A DNA stretch of 64,000 nucleotides from the NCBI RefSeq assembly GCF_044360475.1, contig NZ_CP043494.1:13144001-13208000 (forward strand), in the 5' to 3' direction. A program made the translations under genes and the position numbers. A model generated the notes under the pieces. It ran no database searches, was not told the origin of the DNA, and saw nothing but the letters and a program-made list of their open reading frames with translations. The stretch's first letter is position 1, and each line of letters opens with the position of its first letter. Positions 45,566 to 55,303 of this stretch are shown in pieces. This DNA comes from Archangium minus (lineage in GTDB: Bacteria; Myxococcota; Myxococcia; Myxococcales; Myxococcaceae).

Positions 45566-48500
45566 ATGGGCAATCAGGACCATGGGGGGAGGGCCGGATT
45601 GGGCTTCGATGCCATGGGGGAGACAAGCACTGTGGAGCCGAAAGCTCCCGATTTGCCTTCCGCGATGTCCACGGAGGGTGACTCCCACGCGCTGGCCCCA
45701 GGGAGAACCCCGGGGGGACGCTACACCGTGCTCCACCAACTCGGACAGGGAGGCATGGGCGTAGTGCTCGCGGCCTACGACACCCGGCTGGACAGGCGCG
45801 TGGCGCTCAAATTGCTGCGCTACACGCGAGACTCCGTGGGAGGCAACAGTGACCGGAAGGCCCGTCAGGTACGCGAAGCGATGGCCATGGCGCGTCTCTC
45901 ACATCCCAATGTGGTCGCCGTCTATGACGTAGGTCCTCTGGAGGATGGCTCCCTTTTCATCGCCATGGAGTACGTGCAGGGGCAGACGTTGCGGCATTGG
46001 TGTGAAAGCACGTCGCCCTCCTGGCGCGCGGTTCTGGATGCGTACCTGGCCGCCGGGAAGGGTCTGGCGGCGGCACACGCGGCCGGGTTGGTCCATCGCG
46101 ACTTCAAACCAGACAACGTGCTCGTGGATCACAATGGCCGGGTACGAGTGACCGATTTTGGCCTGGCACGCCAAAGTGAAGCAACGACTGACCCTGCGCT
46201 GAAGCCGCCCTCCTCTGAAGTTGGAATCGTTGATGAGCCCGATGCGTCCTCCAATCCATTGGGACTGCCGTTGACACGAAAGGGTGCCATTCTCGGGACA
46301 CCGGCATACATGGCACCCGAGCAGTTCCGCGATACCGCCGTGGATGCCCGCAGCGATCAGTTCTCCTTCGCTGTCGCCCTTTGGGAGGCCCTCTATGGTG
46401 AGTTTCCCTTCGAGGGGGACACCTTCGCCGTGCGTGAGGAGAATGTGCTGGCGGCTCGTATCAAATCCCCTCCACCCGATGCCAGGGTCCCCTCCTGGGT
46501 ACACCACGTCCTGCTGCGCGCGCTCAACCCTCAGCCGGAGGCTCGTTACCACTCCCTGGATGCATTGTTGGCCCTCCTCGCGAGAGATCCCGCCCACGTG
46601 CGCCGGTGGTGGCTCACCGCGACCGCGATGCTCATCCTCGCCACCTGTTCGGGTCTGCTGGCCTACGACGCCTGGAACCAGCAGCACACCCACTTGTGCA
46701 CGAGTGCGCCAGAAAAGCTGACGGGCATCTGGGATAACTCACGCCAACAGGCCATCGAGAAGGCATTCCTCGCTACGGGCCTCCCCTATGCCCGGGATAC
46801 CTGGGAGCATGTCCGCAAGTCACTGCACGCGTATTCCGAAGCGTGGACGGGCATGCATCGGGAAACGTGTGAGGCCACACGCATCCGCGGCGAGCAGTCC
46901 GAAGACGTGATGTCTCTGCGCATGGTCTGCCTGGAGAACCGTCGGCAGGACCTGGCCGCGCTCACCGAGGTCTTCACCGACGCCAACCCCACCGTGGTGG
47001 AGAAAGCCATCTCCGCCGCCAGTGCCCTGCGTCCTCTCCAGGGTTGCGCGGACGTGGAGGCCTTGATGGCCGAGGTGAAGCCGCCCGAGGATGCCACCAC
47101 GCGCCAGGAGGTAGCGACCGCCCGCGCCCAGCTTGCTCGCGTCAAGGCGCTCACCGAGGCTGGCAGGTACGAGGACGCCCTGACGCTAGCCACGGCAGTG
47201 ACCACGAGCACGGCAAGGCTTGACTACAAGCCCATCCAAGCCGAGGCCCTCTTCATGCAGGCCTGGACGCAGATCATCTCCGGCCAGAACCAGGACGTCC
47301 CCCAGATGCTCACCGAGGCGTTCGTGCTCGCACTCGCCTCGCGGCACGACAGCATCCGGACGGCAGCCGCCGTGCGGCTGATGGGCTACTACAGCAAGCA
47401 CGGGCCCCAGGAGGAAAACGATCGCTGGAAGCACTTCGCGGAGGCCTTGCTCGACCGGATGGGAGAGCGCGGAGAGTTGCGCGCCACCTTCTTCAACAAC
47501 CAGGGCTTGGCCTTCTACCACCAGGGCAGGTTCGCCGAGGCCCACGAGTCCTTCGACAGGGCCTTCGTCCTAGCGCAGCAGACGCTCGGCCCCGCGCACG
47601 CGACGACGCTGCGCTACGCCAGCAACTCCCTGGCCGCGCTGGGCAACCTGGACCGTGTCGACGAGTCCCTGCGGGCGCTCGAGACGCTCGTCCGCCTGGG
47701 CGAGAACAACCTCGGACCCGGCCACCCGTTCCTCACCCAGCCCCTGATGAACCTGGCGAACATCTATGCCCTCCAGGGGCGCAACGCCGAGGCGCGCCGC
47801 CTGCTGGATCGGGTGCGGGAGATCGGCCAGCAGGCGTACAGGAGTGACTCGGAGGAATGGGCCCACTTCCACATCTCCTATGGAGACCTCGAGGCCACGG
47901 AGGGTCATGAGGCCGCGGCGCTCAAGCACTACAACGAGGCCGTGCGCCGCTTCCGGGAGCTGATGGGCCCGGAGAGCCCGTACCTGATGCAGGCGCTCGT
48001 GAGCGTGGCGGAGGCCCAGACATCACTGGAGCAGCTGTCCGAGGCGCAACGGACCTTCCAGCAGGTGGTGGAGCTGGCGAAGAAGGACCCGAAGAAGCAC
48101 GAGCACGTGTACACCAGGGCCCTGGTGGGGCTCGCGGATCTGCACGATGCGCGAGGTCAGTACGAGAAGGCGCTCCGGCTGCACCAGCAGGCGCTGGATC
48201 TGCGCGAACGAAACCTGGGCCCCGAGCACATCAACACGGCCCTCATCCGCGTAAACATCGGCAGCAGCTACCTCGCGCAAGGCCAGGCCGCCCGCGCGCT
48301 CGCCATCTTCGAGAAGGAGCTGGCGCTCTTCGAGAAGATGATGGGAGTGGATTCACCCATCGGCGTGCTGCCCCTGGAGGGCAAGGGCGAGGCGTTGCAG
48401 CGGCTGGGACGGGCCACCGAGGCCATCCCCGTCCTCGAGCGCGTGCTGCGAGTCGTCGAAAGCCATCCGGTGCGTCCGGCCTACCGGGCCTCCGCGCAGT

Positions 48501-48670
48501 TCGCCATGGCGCGAGCCCTGTGGGATGCGGGACAGCAACCGGAACGCTCCCTGAAGCTCGCCCACTCGGCACAGGCCACCTTCTCCCGCGCCCCCATCCT
48601 CTACGCCAAGGCCCTGGCCGAGTTGGATGCGCTATTGAAGCAGCATGCACCGGAGGCCACGGTTCCGTGA
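45566..48670 (+). CDS. Membrane Ser/Thr protein kinase with TPR extracytoplasmic domain
   Basis: A 1034-residue PknB-like kinase. Domain order: kinase (GQGGMGVV Gly loop, Lys82, HRDFKPDN with H177-D179, DFG at 197-199, APE-like MAPEQ), a single membrane helix near residues 346-368 (TATAMLILATCSGLLAYDAW), a helical region with a CEATRIRGEQSEDV and ALRPLQGCADVEALM segment, then a series of TPR units (for example GLAFYHQGRFAEAHESFDRAF and LHQQALDLRERNLGPEHINTA) to the end. All catalytic residues are kept. The TPRs lie outside the cytoplasm and probably detect a protein ligand. It resembles the kinase at 50097-53210 in layout, without the zinc finger. Another ATG at 45614 is possible. Confidence 0.9.
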   Translation: MGNQDHGGRAGLGFDAMGETSTVEPKAPDLPSAMSTEGDSHALAPGRTPGGRYTVLHQLGQGGMGVVLAAYDTRLDRRVALKLLRYTRDSVGGNSDRKARQVREAMAMARLSHPNVVAVYDVGPLEDGSLFIAMEYVQGQTLRHWCESTSPSWRAVLDAYLAAGKGLAAAHAAGLVHRDFKPDNVLVDHNGRVRVTDFGLARQSEATTDPALKPPSSEVGIVDEPDASSNPLGLPLTRKGAILGTPAYMAPEQFRDTAVDARSDQFSFAVALWEALYGEFPFEGDTFAVREENVLAARIKSPPPDARVPSWVHHVLLRALNPQPEARYHSLDALLALLARDPAHVRRWWLTATAMLILATCSGLLAYDAWNQQHTHLCTSAPEKLTGIWDNSRQQAIEKAFLATGLPYARDTWEHVRKSLHAYSEAWTGMHRETCEATRIRGEQSEDVMSLRMVCLENRRQDLAALTEVFTDANPTVVEKAISAASALRPLQGCADVEALMAEVKPPEDATTRQEVATARAQLARVKALTEAGRYEDALTLATAVTTSTARLDYKPIQAEALFMQAWTQIISGQNQDVPQMLTEAFVLALASRHDSIRTAAAVRLMGYYSKHGPQEENDRWKHFAEALLDRMGERGELRATFFNNQGLAFYHQGRFAEAHESFDRAFVLAQQTLGPAHATTLRYASNSLAALGNLDRVDESLRALETLVRLGENNLGPGHPFLTQPLMNLANIYALQGRNAEARRLLDRVREIGQQAYRSDSEEWAHFHISYGDLEATEGHEAAALKHYNEAVRRFRELMGPESPYLMQALVSVAEAQTSLEQLSEAQRTFQQVVELAKKDPKKHEHVYTRALVGLADLHDARGQYEKALRLHQQALDLRERNLGPEHINTALIRVNIGSSYLAQGQAARALAIFEKELALFEKMMGVDSPIGVLPLEGKGEALQRLGRATEAIPVLERVLRVVESHPVRPAYRASAQFAMARALWDAGQQPERSLKLAHSAQATFSRAPILYAKALAELDALLKQHAPEATVP

Positions 48671-48757
48671 GGGGCAGCACCTTCTCAGCCTCTTCGGGTT
48701 CCTGGAGGCGCATGGACCGCTAGAATCCTCGGCATTGAACGAATTGACCCGCCACGT

Positions 48758-49105
48758 ATGGCATCCCTTCTTGAACTGTTTGACTCGCTCCCTCCGGAAC
48801 CTGGGCCAGAACGCAGTGAGGCCGAGTATCGCCTCATCGAGCAACTGACCTTCAGTTCGGCGCAGGAGATTTTGGGCTTTCTGGACAGCGCGCTGGGACG
48901 GGACCTGCTTCTCGTCCCAGTCTGGATGAGGAATCTGGCGTACAGACTGGCCTGTCTACAGGAGCCCGACAACACAGCGCTGCTCCGCAGGGCTGCTTCG
49001 GATCTGCAATTCGTTGGCCCTGATTGGAATGACACAGCCCATCAACTGCTCAGGCGTGCCGAAGCCCTGGAAGCAGCCCGACGAGATGGAGGGCTCGGCC
49101 ATTGA
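48758..49105 (+). CDS. Small hypothetical helical protein
   Basis: A 115-residue acidic all-helical protein (LLELFDSLPPE, AEYRLIEQLTFSSAQEILGFLDSALG, MRNLAYRLACLQEP, AHQLLRRAEALEAAR). There is no signal peptide or known motif. It follows the TPR kinase by 87 bases and converges on the sigma-like gene. Short helical proteins next to myxobacterial kinases sometimes act as adaptors, but nothing here shows that. Confidence 0.6.
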   Translation: MASLLELFDSLPPEPGPERSEAEYRLIEQLTFSSAQEILGFLDSALGRDLLLVPVWMRNLAYRLACLQEPDNTALLRRAASDLQFVGPDWNDTAHQLLRRAEALEAARRDGGLGH

Positions 49106-49127
49106 AGAGCCGAGCCCGCAACTCGCC

Positions 49128-50045
49128 TCAGTCGGCCGGGCCGCGGAGCAGGCTCTCCAGGCTCATGTCGAGCGACTGGGCCAGTCCGAGCACGCTCTCC
49201 ACCTGCGAGGTGTTCATCTTCAGGTGGGCCCCGAGCGCTTCGCGGGTGCGCTCGAGCACCTCCTCACGCGCTCGCGCAATCCATCGGGAAATCGTCGAGG
49301 CATTCACCCGGTGCATGGCCCCCAGTTTGTCGAGCTTGATTCCCTCGGCGTAATACATCCGCAGGAGGTTGCGTTCGCGCGTCGACAGCGCCGCCATGGC
49401 CTCGTGCAGGGCCGACCGGAGCAGCTCCGCGTGGCGCTCGCGCATCAGCCGCGCCTCCGGATCCAACGCGGGATCCATGGCATCCAGCAGCGTCTGCTCA
49501 TCCGTCCGCACCTCACGCTGGGTGCCCCTGCGCAGGCTGATCCCCGTCCTCATCGCGGCCACTCGGAGCCACGCCGCGAGCGGCCCCAGCCCCGTGTACG
49601 TCGCGAGCTTCGGCGCCTCCCCGTCGCTCACCAGCAGCTTGTGGCCGAGCACGGATCTCACCTCGTCAACGAGCTCGGGCTCGGCGCCCAACCCCCGCAT
49701 CGCGGCGCGCACCTCGATGTCCAGCCGCTGGCTCAACTCCTTCAGCGCGAGGGCGTCGCCCGAGAGGCAGGCGAAGGCGAGCAGGAGATCGCGCACCTGG
49801 ACGCAGGAGAGCGCCTCGTCGAGCTCCCCTTCATCGGAGAGCCGCTCCGCCATGTGGCCGACGAACGCCGCCTCGTCCACTGTGAGGGCTGGGAGGCTGC
49901 GACGGGCTTCATCGAGCAGCGAACGCAATCGGTGCTCCAGTGCACCGATGTCACCGAGCTTCGCCGCCGCCGCGGACGAGAGGCGTTCGCGGAAGGCCTG
50001 GGAGAGGGGAGCCTGGGGAAGCACGGGGCCCATGATACACGGCAT
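49128..50045 (-). CDS. Sigma-70 family protein of the Myxococcales-only type
   Basis: About 305 residues. The second half has sigma region 4 features: ALSTRERNLLRMYYAEGIKL followed by the helix-turn-helix LDKLGAMHRVNASTISRWIARAREEV. Region 2-like sequence lies before it (FGDEAPKLATYTGLGPLAAWLRVAAMRTGISLRR-type residues). The N-terminal 130 residues are a helical extension not found in classic ECF factors, as in the Myxococcales sigma-70 family (TIGR03001 type, from memory). It lies 50 bases downstream of a kinase fused to a zinc-binding anti-sigma-type domain, so the two likely form a regulatory pair. Start may be ATG 50045, ATG 50033 or TTG 50051. Confidence 0.75.
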   Translation of the reverse strand: MPCIMGPVLPQAPLSQAFRERLSSAAAAKLGDIGALEHRLRSLLDEARRSLPALTVDEAAFVGHMAERLSDEGELDEALSCVQVRDLLLAFACLSGDALALKELSQRLDIEVRAAMRGLGAEPELVDEVRSVLGHKLLVSDGEAPKLATYTGLGPLAAWLRVAAMRTGISLRRGTQREVRTDEQTLLDAMDPALDPEARLMRERHAELLRSALHEAMAALSTRERNLLRMYYAEGIKLDKLGAMHRVNASTISRWIARAREEVLERTREALGAHLKMNTSQVESVLGLAQSLDMSLESLLRGPAD

Positions 50046-50096
50046 CCGCAACGGCCATGAAACACCCCAGCTCCCTCTACGAGTGAGGGCGTTCTC

Positions 50097-53000
50097 TCAC
50101 CGGGACTTCGCGCGCACGCGGGCCAGATAGCGCCGGGCCCGGGCGAGCGCCTCGCGGCTGTAACCGTTCTCCCGCAGCGTCACGGCGCGCTCCAGCGAAG
50201 CGCGGGCCACCTCGAGTTGCCCGAGGTGGAATGCCGCCACCCCCATGGCGCTCAGGGAGGAAGCGAGCATGGGACTCTCGGGCCCCAAATCCTTTTCCTG
50301 TGCGGCGAGGGCGCGCTCGGCCGTCGTGAGCGCCTCGGCGTACCGGCGCAGCGCGATCAGCGCCTCGGCGATGTTCAACAGGATGACGGCCTTGTCGGCG
50401 CTGTCCGGCTCGAAGCTCGGCTCGTACAGTGCGAGCGCCTTGCGGTGCGTCGCGAGCGCCTCGGCATGGCGGCCTTCCTGGAAGAGGACCTGGCCGAGGT
50501 TGTCGAGACACAAGCCGACGGAGAAGTGCTCGGGGCCGAACGCCTGGGCGTAGATGGTCCTGGCCCGCTCCAAGGACTCCTTCGCGGCGGCGTACTGCAT
50601 CCCGCGGGCCTGGAGCAAGCCGAGATCCAAGAGGATCTGGCCATAATCAGGGTGGTCGGGGCCGAGCGCCTTCTCGGTGATGGCCCGCGCGCGGTGGAGC
50701 ACGGCGAGCGCCTCGTCGAGCCGACCCCTGTTGGCGAGCAACGGGCCCAGGGGCAGCAGAGCCATCGCGACATCCGGGTGCTCGGGGCCGTGGAGCTTCT
50801 CCGCGAGCGCGAGTGCGCGCTCGTGCACCTGGAACGCACGCTCCTCCTCACCCCTGCGGATCTCCAGCCTGCCAATCGCCATCAGCAGCCTGGCGACCAG
50901 GGGGTGCTCCCCGAGCGAGGCCTGCTCCATGATCTCCAGGGAACGCCGGTAGCGCGCCTCGGCTTCCTCGGACTTCTCCGTGATTTGAAACACCAGGCCC
51001 AGGTTGAACAACGAGATGGCGACCTTCGGGTGCCTGGACCCGAAGGCCTTCTCGCGGATCGCGAGCGCCCGCTCGTGGTACTCGCGAGCCTCGTCGTAGA
51101 GGGAGAGACTCGTGCACGTGCTGGCGGCATCGTTGAGGGTCTGCGCCAGGTCGGGATGATCCTCGGGAAGGAGCCGGCGCTGGATCGCGAGCGCCTCCTG
51201 CGCGTCCTTCAAGGACGCCTGATAGTCCCCCTTGAACCGCAGCACGCCGCTGCGGCTCGCGAGCAGCCGGGCTCGCTCCAGCTCGGCGTTGCCGAGGCGG
51301 ACGATGGCGGCACGCGCGTGCGCCTCGAGCGCGAGTGCGTCGTCGAAACGCGACAGCCTGCTGCCCACGACAAAGACGAGCTTCGTCCAGGCCCGCGCCA
51401 CGGTGACGTCATCGCGCCCGGCCTCCGCCGCGAGCACGGCCTCACGCAGGGACTTCTCGGCGGCCTTCCCATCTCCCAGTTGCTCCTCGGCTTCGCCCTG
51501 GAGCACGGCGAGCTGCGCCTCCAGGGGCTGGTACCCGGTGGCACTCGCTTGCGCACGGAGCTCGCGCAACAGCGCGAGGGCCTCCTTGTACCTTCCCGCG
51601 TTCACGAGCGTATGGACCTCGGCCGCCTTCACGCCGAGTGCCTCCACCTTCGCGCGGATCGCGGGCTCCGTCGGTGGTGGCACCTTCTCGCTCAGCGCTC
51701 GGAGGTCGGCGCAGCGGGAGAGGGGCGGCAGGGCACGCGCCGCCTCCACCGCGCGCTCCACGACGCCCTTGTCGGCCCGGGTGAAGAACGTCCCGAGCGC
51801 CTTCACCTCCTCGAGCCGCTCGTCGAGACACATCATCCGGAGTGCCTGATGCGCCTCGAGCTGCTCCTTGCGCACCTGGGTCGCCTCGCACGCGTCCCTG
51901 CGGGCCTCAACCCACTCACGCGTGTACCCGTCGAGGATCGCCGCGCTCAGCTGAGCGGCGTCCTCCGCGAAGGAAGCACCGGTGGCGCGGAACGCCTCGA
52001 GCATCGTGCGCTTGCGCTCGGCGTCCCAGACGCCGACGAGCTTCTGTTCCCCACCCGAGCACACCTGGCTCGGCGTCCCAAGCGCACGGGCCCCGATCGC
52101 ACCCAGGCCGAGGAGCGCGAGGAGGCCCATGCCCAGGCCCACCCTGCGCGAGAGCACGGACTCCTTCGGCGCGAGCTCCGCGAGCAACGCGTCCATCGAA
52201 GCGAAGCGCTCTTCCTTCCGGGGGCGTAGCGCGCGAAGCACGGCGCGCCGGACACGCTCCGGCACCTCTCCGCTCATGGATGGCTCCACGGGGCCTCGCT
52301 CCTTGCTCAACGCGAGCTCCTCGAGGGTCTTCTCCTCGAAGGGCCTGCGCCGGTAGAGCGCCTCATGGAGCGCGACGCCGAAGCTGAATTGATCCGCGAG
52401 CGGACCGGCCCGCTCGCCGCGGTGCTGCTCCGGTGCCATGTAATACGGCGTCCCGAGCAGCCCCTCTGTTCGGGTCCCCTCAAAGGCGTGCGCGCCGCCG
52501 GTGGCTCCGGCTCCGGAGGACTCCTCGCTCGTCCACCCACCTGCGAGGCCGAAGTCCGTGACCCGGACGCGGCCGTCCTTGCCGACCAGCACATTGGCGG
52601 GCTTGAAGTCCCGGTGGACGAGGCCCGCTGCGTGGGCCGCCGCGAGTCCTCGCCCCGCCTGCACGAAGTGCTCCAGGATGGCACGGGTGGGATGGGGGCC
52701 CTCGTTGAGCCAGGCGGAGAGCGGCTGGCCGTCGACGTACTCCATGGCGATGAAGATCTGCCCGTCGTGTTTGTCGACGTCGTAGATCGTCACCACGTTC
52801 GGATGCGAGAGCCGCGCGGCGATACGCGCCTCGCGCAGGAGCCGGGCCGAGGCGAGGTCCACCCCGATGCGCGCGGCCAGCTCACCTCGCAGGACCTTGA
52901 GCGCCACCTTGCGCTCGAGCGCGGAGTCGTGCGCGGCATACACGATGCCCATTCCGCCCCTGCCGAGCACGTCGAGGAGCGTGTAACGACCAAACCGCGC

Positions 53001-53210
53001 GCCGTGCTCGAGCGGTGCGAGGCCGGAGGCGGGCTCCTGGACGACCTCGTGATCCTTGCTTCCCGTGGCGAGCGACGCCCTGGCGGCCGCGACAACCAGT
53101 GAGCGGCACGACTCGCAGGTGTCGATGTGGGCGTCGAGCGCGTTGGCCTCGACGATCGGCAACCGCCCTTCGACGAAGGCAAGGATGGTGTTCTCTCCAG
53201 GGTGCCTCAT
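50097..53210 (-). CDS. Zinc-finger (anti-sigma type) - Ser/Thr kinase - TPR membrane protein
   Basis: A 1037-residue protein. The N-terminus has the H-x3-C-x2-C zinc motif of anti-sigma factors (H28, C32, C35, with H3 as possible fourth ligand). The kinase domain follows (GRGGMGIVYAAHD, ALKVL, HRDFKPANVLV, TDFGLAG, MAPEQ), then one membrane helix (VGLGMGLLALLGLGAIGA), a linker and more than ten TPR units, for example EEARARYRRSLEIMEQASLGE and FQVHERALALAEKLHGPEHP. The sigma-like gene follows in the same direction at 50 bases. A kinase carrying its own zinc finger suggests direct control of a sigma factor by phosphorylation or binding. This is inference; zinc-finger kinases are known in myxobacteria, their partners mostly not. 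Confidence 0.88.
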   Translation of the reverse strand: MRHPGENTILAFVEGRLPIVEANALDAHIDTCESCRSLVVAAARASLATGSKDHEVVQEPASGLAPLEHGARFGRYTLLDVLGRGGMGIVYAAHDSALERKVALKVLRGELAARIGVDLASARLLREARIAARLSHPNVVTIYDVDKHDGQIFIAMEYVDGQPLSAWLNEGPHPTRAILEHFVQAGRGLAAAHAAGLVHRDFKPANVLVGKDGRVRVTDFGLAGGWTSEESSGAGATGGAHAFEGTRTEGLLGTPYYMAPEQHRGERAGPLADQFSFGVALHEALYRRRPFEEKTLEELALSKERGPVEPSMSGEVPERVRRAVLRALRPRKEERFASMDALLAELAPKESVLSRRVGLGMGLLALLGLGAIGARALGTPSQVCSGGEQKLVGVWDAERKRTMLEAFRATGASFAEDAAQLSAAILDGYTREWVEARRDACEATQVRKEQLEAHQALRMMCLDERLEEVKALGTFFTRADKGVVERAVEAARALPPLSRCADLRALSEKVPPPTEPAIRAKVEALGVKAAEVHTLVNAGRYKEALALLRELRAQASATGYQPLEAQLAVLQGEAEEQLGDGKAAEKSLREAVLAAEAGRDDVTVARAWTKLVFVVGSRLSRFDDALALEAHARAAIVRLGNAELERARLLASRSGVLRFKGDYQASLKDAQEALAIQRRLLPEDHPDLAQTLNDAASTCTSLSLYDEAREYHERALAIREKAFGSRHPKVAISLFNLGLVFQITEKSEEAEARYRRSLEIMEQASLGEHPLVARLLMAIGRLEIRRGEEERAFQVHERALALAEKLHGPEHPDVAMALLPLGPLLANRGRLDEALAVLHRARAITEKALGPDHPDYGQILLDLGLLQARGMQYAAAKESLERARTIYAQAFGPEHFSVGLCLDNLGQVLFQEGRHAEALATHRKALALYEPSFEPDSADKAVILLNIAEALIALRRYAEALTTAERALAAQEKDLGPESPMLASSLSAMGVAAFHLGQLEVARASLERAVTLRENGYSREALARARRYLARVRAKSR

Positions 53211-53408
53211 CGCCGTCCCAGGGCCCTCTCCTCGACGACATCGAGGCTATCAGGTTTACCGAGGCTCCACCGACGGCCCTCCCCAACCCGGGGGCAGCCG
53301 ATTCTTCAGATTTCCGTGCAAGAACCGCGAACCCCGAGCGTCCATGAAGCACGAGGCGGAAATCTCCCCTCTGGAACGCGTTCCATTTGCTTGGAAACGG
53401 AGACCCTC

Positions 53409-55007
53409 ATGCGAGTCAAGACAGCGATATTTTGCGGCATCCTGGTCGCGTGTGGTGGAGGAGCAGGCCCTGTTGACATCCATGAACCAGGCGGCGACGA
53501 GGGAAGCGGTGCGCCTGAAACACAGACGCCCGTAACGCCCCCTGCGCCTACCGCGCCCACGTCGCCCGAGGTCTCACCCGCGCAGTTGTCGCTGCGGCCC
53601 TGCGAGCCCTCCGGGAAGGGAAAGGACTACCAGGTGGGCCCCGGAGCAGGACAGCTCGCCTCGCTGGCGGAGGTTCCGTGGGAGAGCCTGGCCGCGGGCG
53701 ACACGGTGCGCGTGTTCCACCGCTCCACGCCTTACCGCGGCAAGATTCTGCTGGCAGCCCAGGCGCGGGAGGATGCGCCGGTGCGAGTGTGCGGCGTGCC
53801 GGGGCCGAATGGCGAGCGCCCCGTCATCAGCGGTCAGGACGCGGTGGCGCGCCGAGGCCTGGACTACGGGCACGAGCTGCACGAGTCCCGCTCGGTCATC
53901 GTCATCAACCGCCTGTACGCCCAGGACTGGACGGCCTTCCCGAAGAACATCCAGATCGACGGGCTGCGGATTCAAGGCGCCCATCCGAAGTACCAGTTCA
54001 CCGACTCCAAGGGGGTGCGGAAGAACTACGTGGAGTTCGGCGCGTGCGTGTGGGTCGAGCGCGGCAACAACATCGTGATTGCGAACAACGAAATCACCGA
54101 CTGCACCCACGCCATCTTCAGCCGCTCCACGGACGACGGTGACTTCGCGGTGACGCGCAACCTGCGCATCGCCGGCAACCACATGCACGGCAACGGGGTC
54201 GCCGGCAGCTACCTGGTGCACAACACCTATATCCAGAGCGTGGGGGTGACGTACGAGTTCAACCACTACGGGCCGCTGCGCGAGGGGGCGCTGGGCAATG
54301 CCCTGAAGGACCGCTCGGTGGGGCCGGTGATTCGCTACAACCGCATCGAGGACGGAGCCCGGGCCTTGGACCTGGTGGAGGCCGAGGACTACTCGCCGGT
54401 GGCCACGGCGAATCCCGCGTACCGCACGACGCTCGTGTACGGGAACCAGATTGTGAAGGACGGGCGCAAGGGCACCACCATCCACTACGGCGGAGACCAC
54501 GCGGGCAACGAGGCCATCTACCGCAAGGGCACGCTCTACTTCTTCAACAACACCGTGCACCTCACGGGTGACGGCTACGCGGTGCTCTTCCAACTGTCCA
54601 CCACGGAGGAGAAGGCCGAGGTGTGGAACAACATCTTCGTGTTCGACGCGGCCATCCAATACCCGCGCATGCGCGAGAAGCAGGACAACGCCGAGGGGAT
54701 TCCGTCCGGAGGCATCGTGAACCTGGGGCTCAACTGGATTGACGCGAAGTGGAGCGACGCGGGCCCGTGGCACACGGTGGGGGGAGAGCTCAACGGGGAG
54801 GAGAACCTCATCACCGGCACCACGCCGCCCATCGACATGAAGACGCTGGTGCCGCTGGCGGGCAGCGCGGTGCTGGACGTGGCGCAGAGCGGGCCGGCCG
54901 CAGCCAGCGGGCACCCCGTCCAGTACCAGCTGGATGCCGCCTACAAGCCGAAGGCTCGAGTGGCCGTGGGCGCGAGGATGGACCTGGGAGCGCTGGAGCG
55001 CCCGTAA
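53409..55007 (+). CDS. Exported right-handed beta-helix lipoprotein
   Basis: A 532-residue protein from the ATG at 53409 with a short lipoprotein signal (MRVKTAIFCGILVAC). A Pro/Thr-rich linker (about residues 30-65) precedes a parallel beta-helix domain: repeated NNEI/NNTV/NNIF-type turns and VIRYNRIEDGARALDL-like coils, as in polysaccharide lyases and PbH1-repeat proteins (NosD/PL6-like). There are no catalytic residues I can name. It would sit in the outer membrane and bind or cleave a polysaccharide. It is divergent from the zinc-finger kinase and ends directly before a hairpin terminator (55020-55053). Confidence 0.82.
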   Translation: MRVKTAIFCGILVACGGGAGPVDIHEPGGDEGSGAPETQTPVTPPAPTAPTSPEVSPAQLSLRPCEPSGKGKDYQVGPGAGQLASLAEVPWESLAAGDTVRVFHRSTPYRGKILLAAQAREDAPVRVCGVPGPNGERPVISGQDAVARRGLDYGHELHESRSVIVINRLYAQDWTAFPKNIQIDGLRIQGAHPKYQFTDSKGVRKNYVEFGACVWVERGNNIVIANNEITDCTHAIFSRSTDDGDFAVTRNLRIAGNHMHGNGVAGSYLVHNTYIQSVGVTYEFNHYGPLREGALGNALKDRSVGPVIRYNRIEDGARALDLVEAEDYSPVATANPAYRTTLVYGNQIVKDGRKGTTIHYGGDHAGNEAIYRKGTLYFFNNTVHLTGDGYAVLFQLSTTEEKAEVWNNIFVFDAAIQYPRMREKQDNAEGIPSGGIVNLGLNWIDAKWSDAGPWHTVGGELNGEENLITGTTPPIDMKTLVPLAGSAVLDVAQSGPAAASGHPVQYQLDAAYKPKARVAVGARMDLGALERP

Positions 55008-55011
55008 GCCC

Positions 55012-55284
55012 CAAACACATCGGGGAGGAGCCGCCCCAGCAGCTCCTCCCCGACGCGTTGCCCAACCCACTTCCCCAGAAGTGCCCTACCCCGACCCGCC
55101 CGTCCTGCCCCAACCCGCCCGTCCTACCCCGACCCGCCCGTCCTGCCCCAACCCACCCACTTCCCGGCAGAGGGCTATAGCAGGCTGCGTGCCAGGGTCT
55201 CTTCTGGCCTGAGGCGTGTGATTTCAGGGGGTTACGTCGTGGCGGTGGGAGCCCCTGCCCTGGAGGGCAGTAAGCCTTACGGCC
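55012..55284. repeat. Structured direct repeat R1 (about 270 bp)
   Basis: Homologous to 56038-56336 in the same orientation. Parts: a hairpin (55020-55053), a CCCACTTCCCC block, about three 18-bp tandem units of CGACCCGCCCGTCCTG type from 55092, a conserved AGGGCTATAGCA block and a second hairpin CTGCCCTGGAGGGCAG before AGTAAGCCTTAC. No open frame of note. Confidence 0.75.
55020..55053 (+). terminator. Strong GC-rich hairpin terminator of the beta-helix lipoprotein gene
   Basis: TCGGGGAGGAGC and GCTCCTCCCCGA form a perfect 12-bp stem around a 10-base loop, 13 bases past the stop codon. No T-run follows. The same hairpin, shortened to 9 bp, begins repeat R2 at 56051. Confidence 0.7.
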
Positions 55285-55303
55285 CGTGGACAGGAGTTCC
55301 CGC

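Noticed and set aside
50217..52229. 670-residue plus-strand frame opposite the zinc-finger kinase
   Set aside because: Antisense shadow of a well-supported kinase and TPR gene.
55092..55155. Tandem CGACCCGCCCGTCCTG units as a possible CRISPR array
   Set aside because: Units follow one another without spacers, number only about three, and no cas genes are present; they are part of repeat R1.
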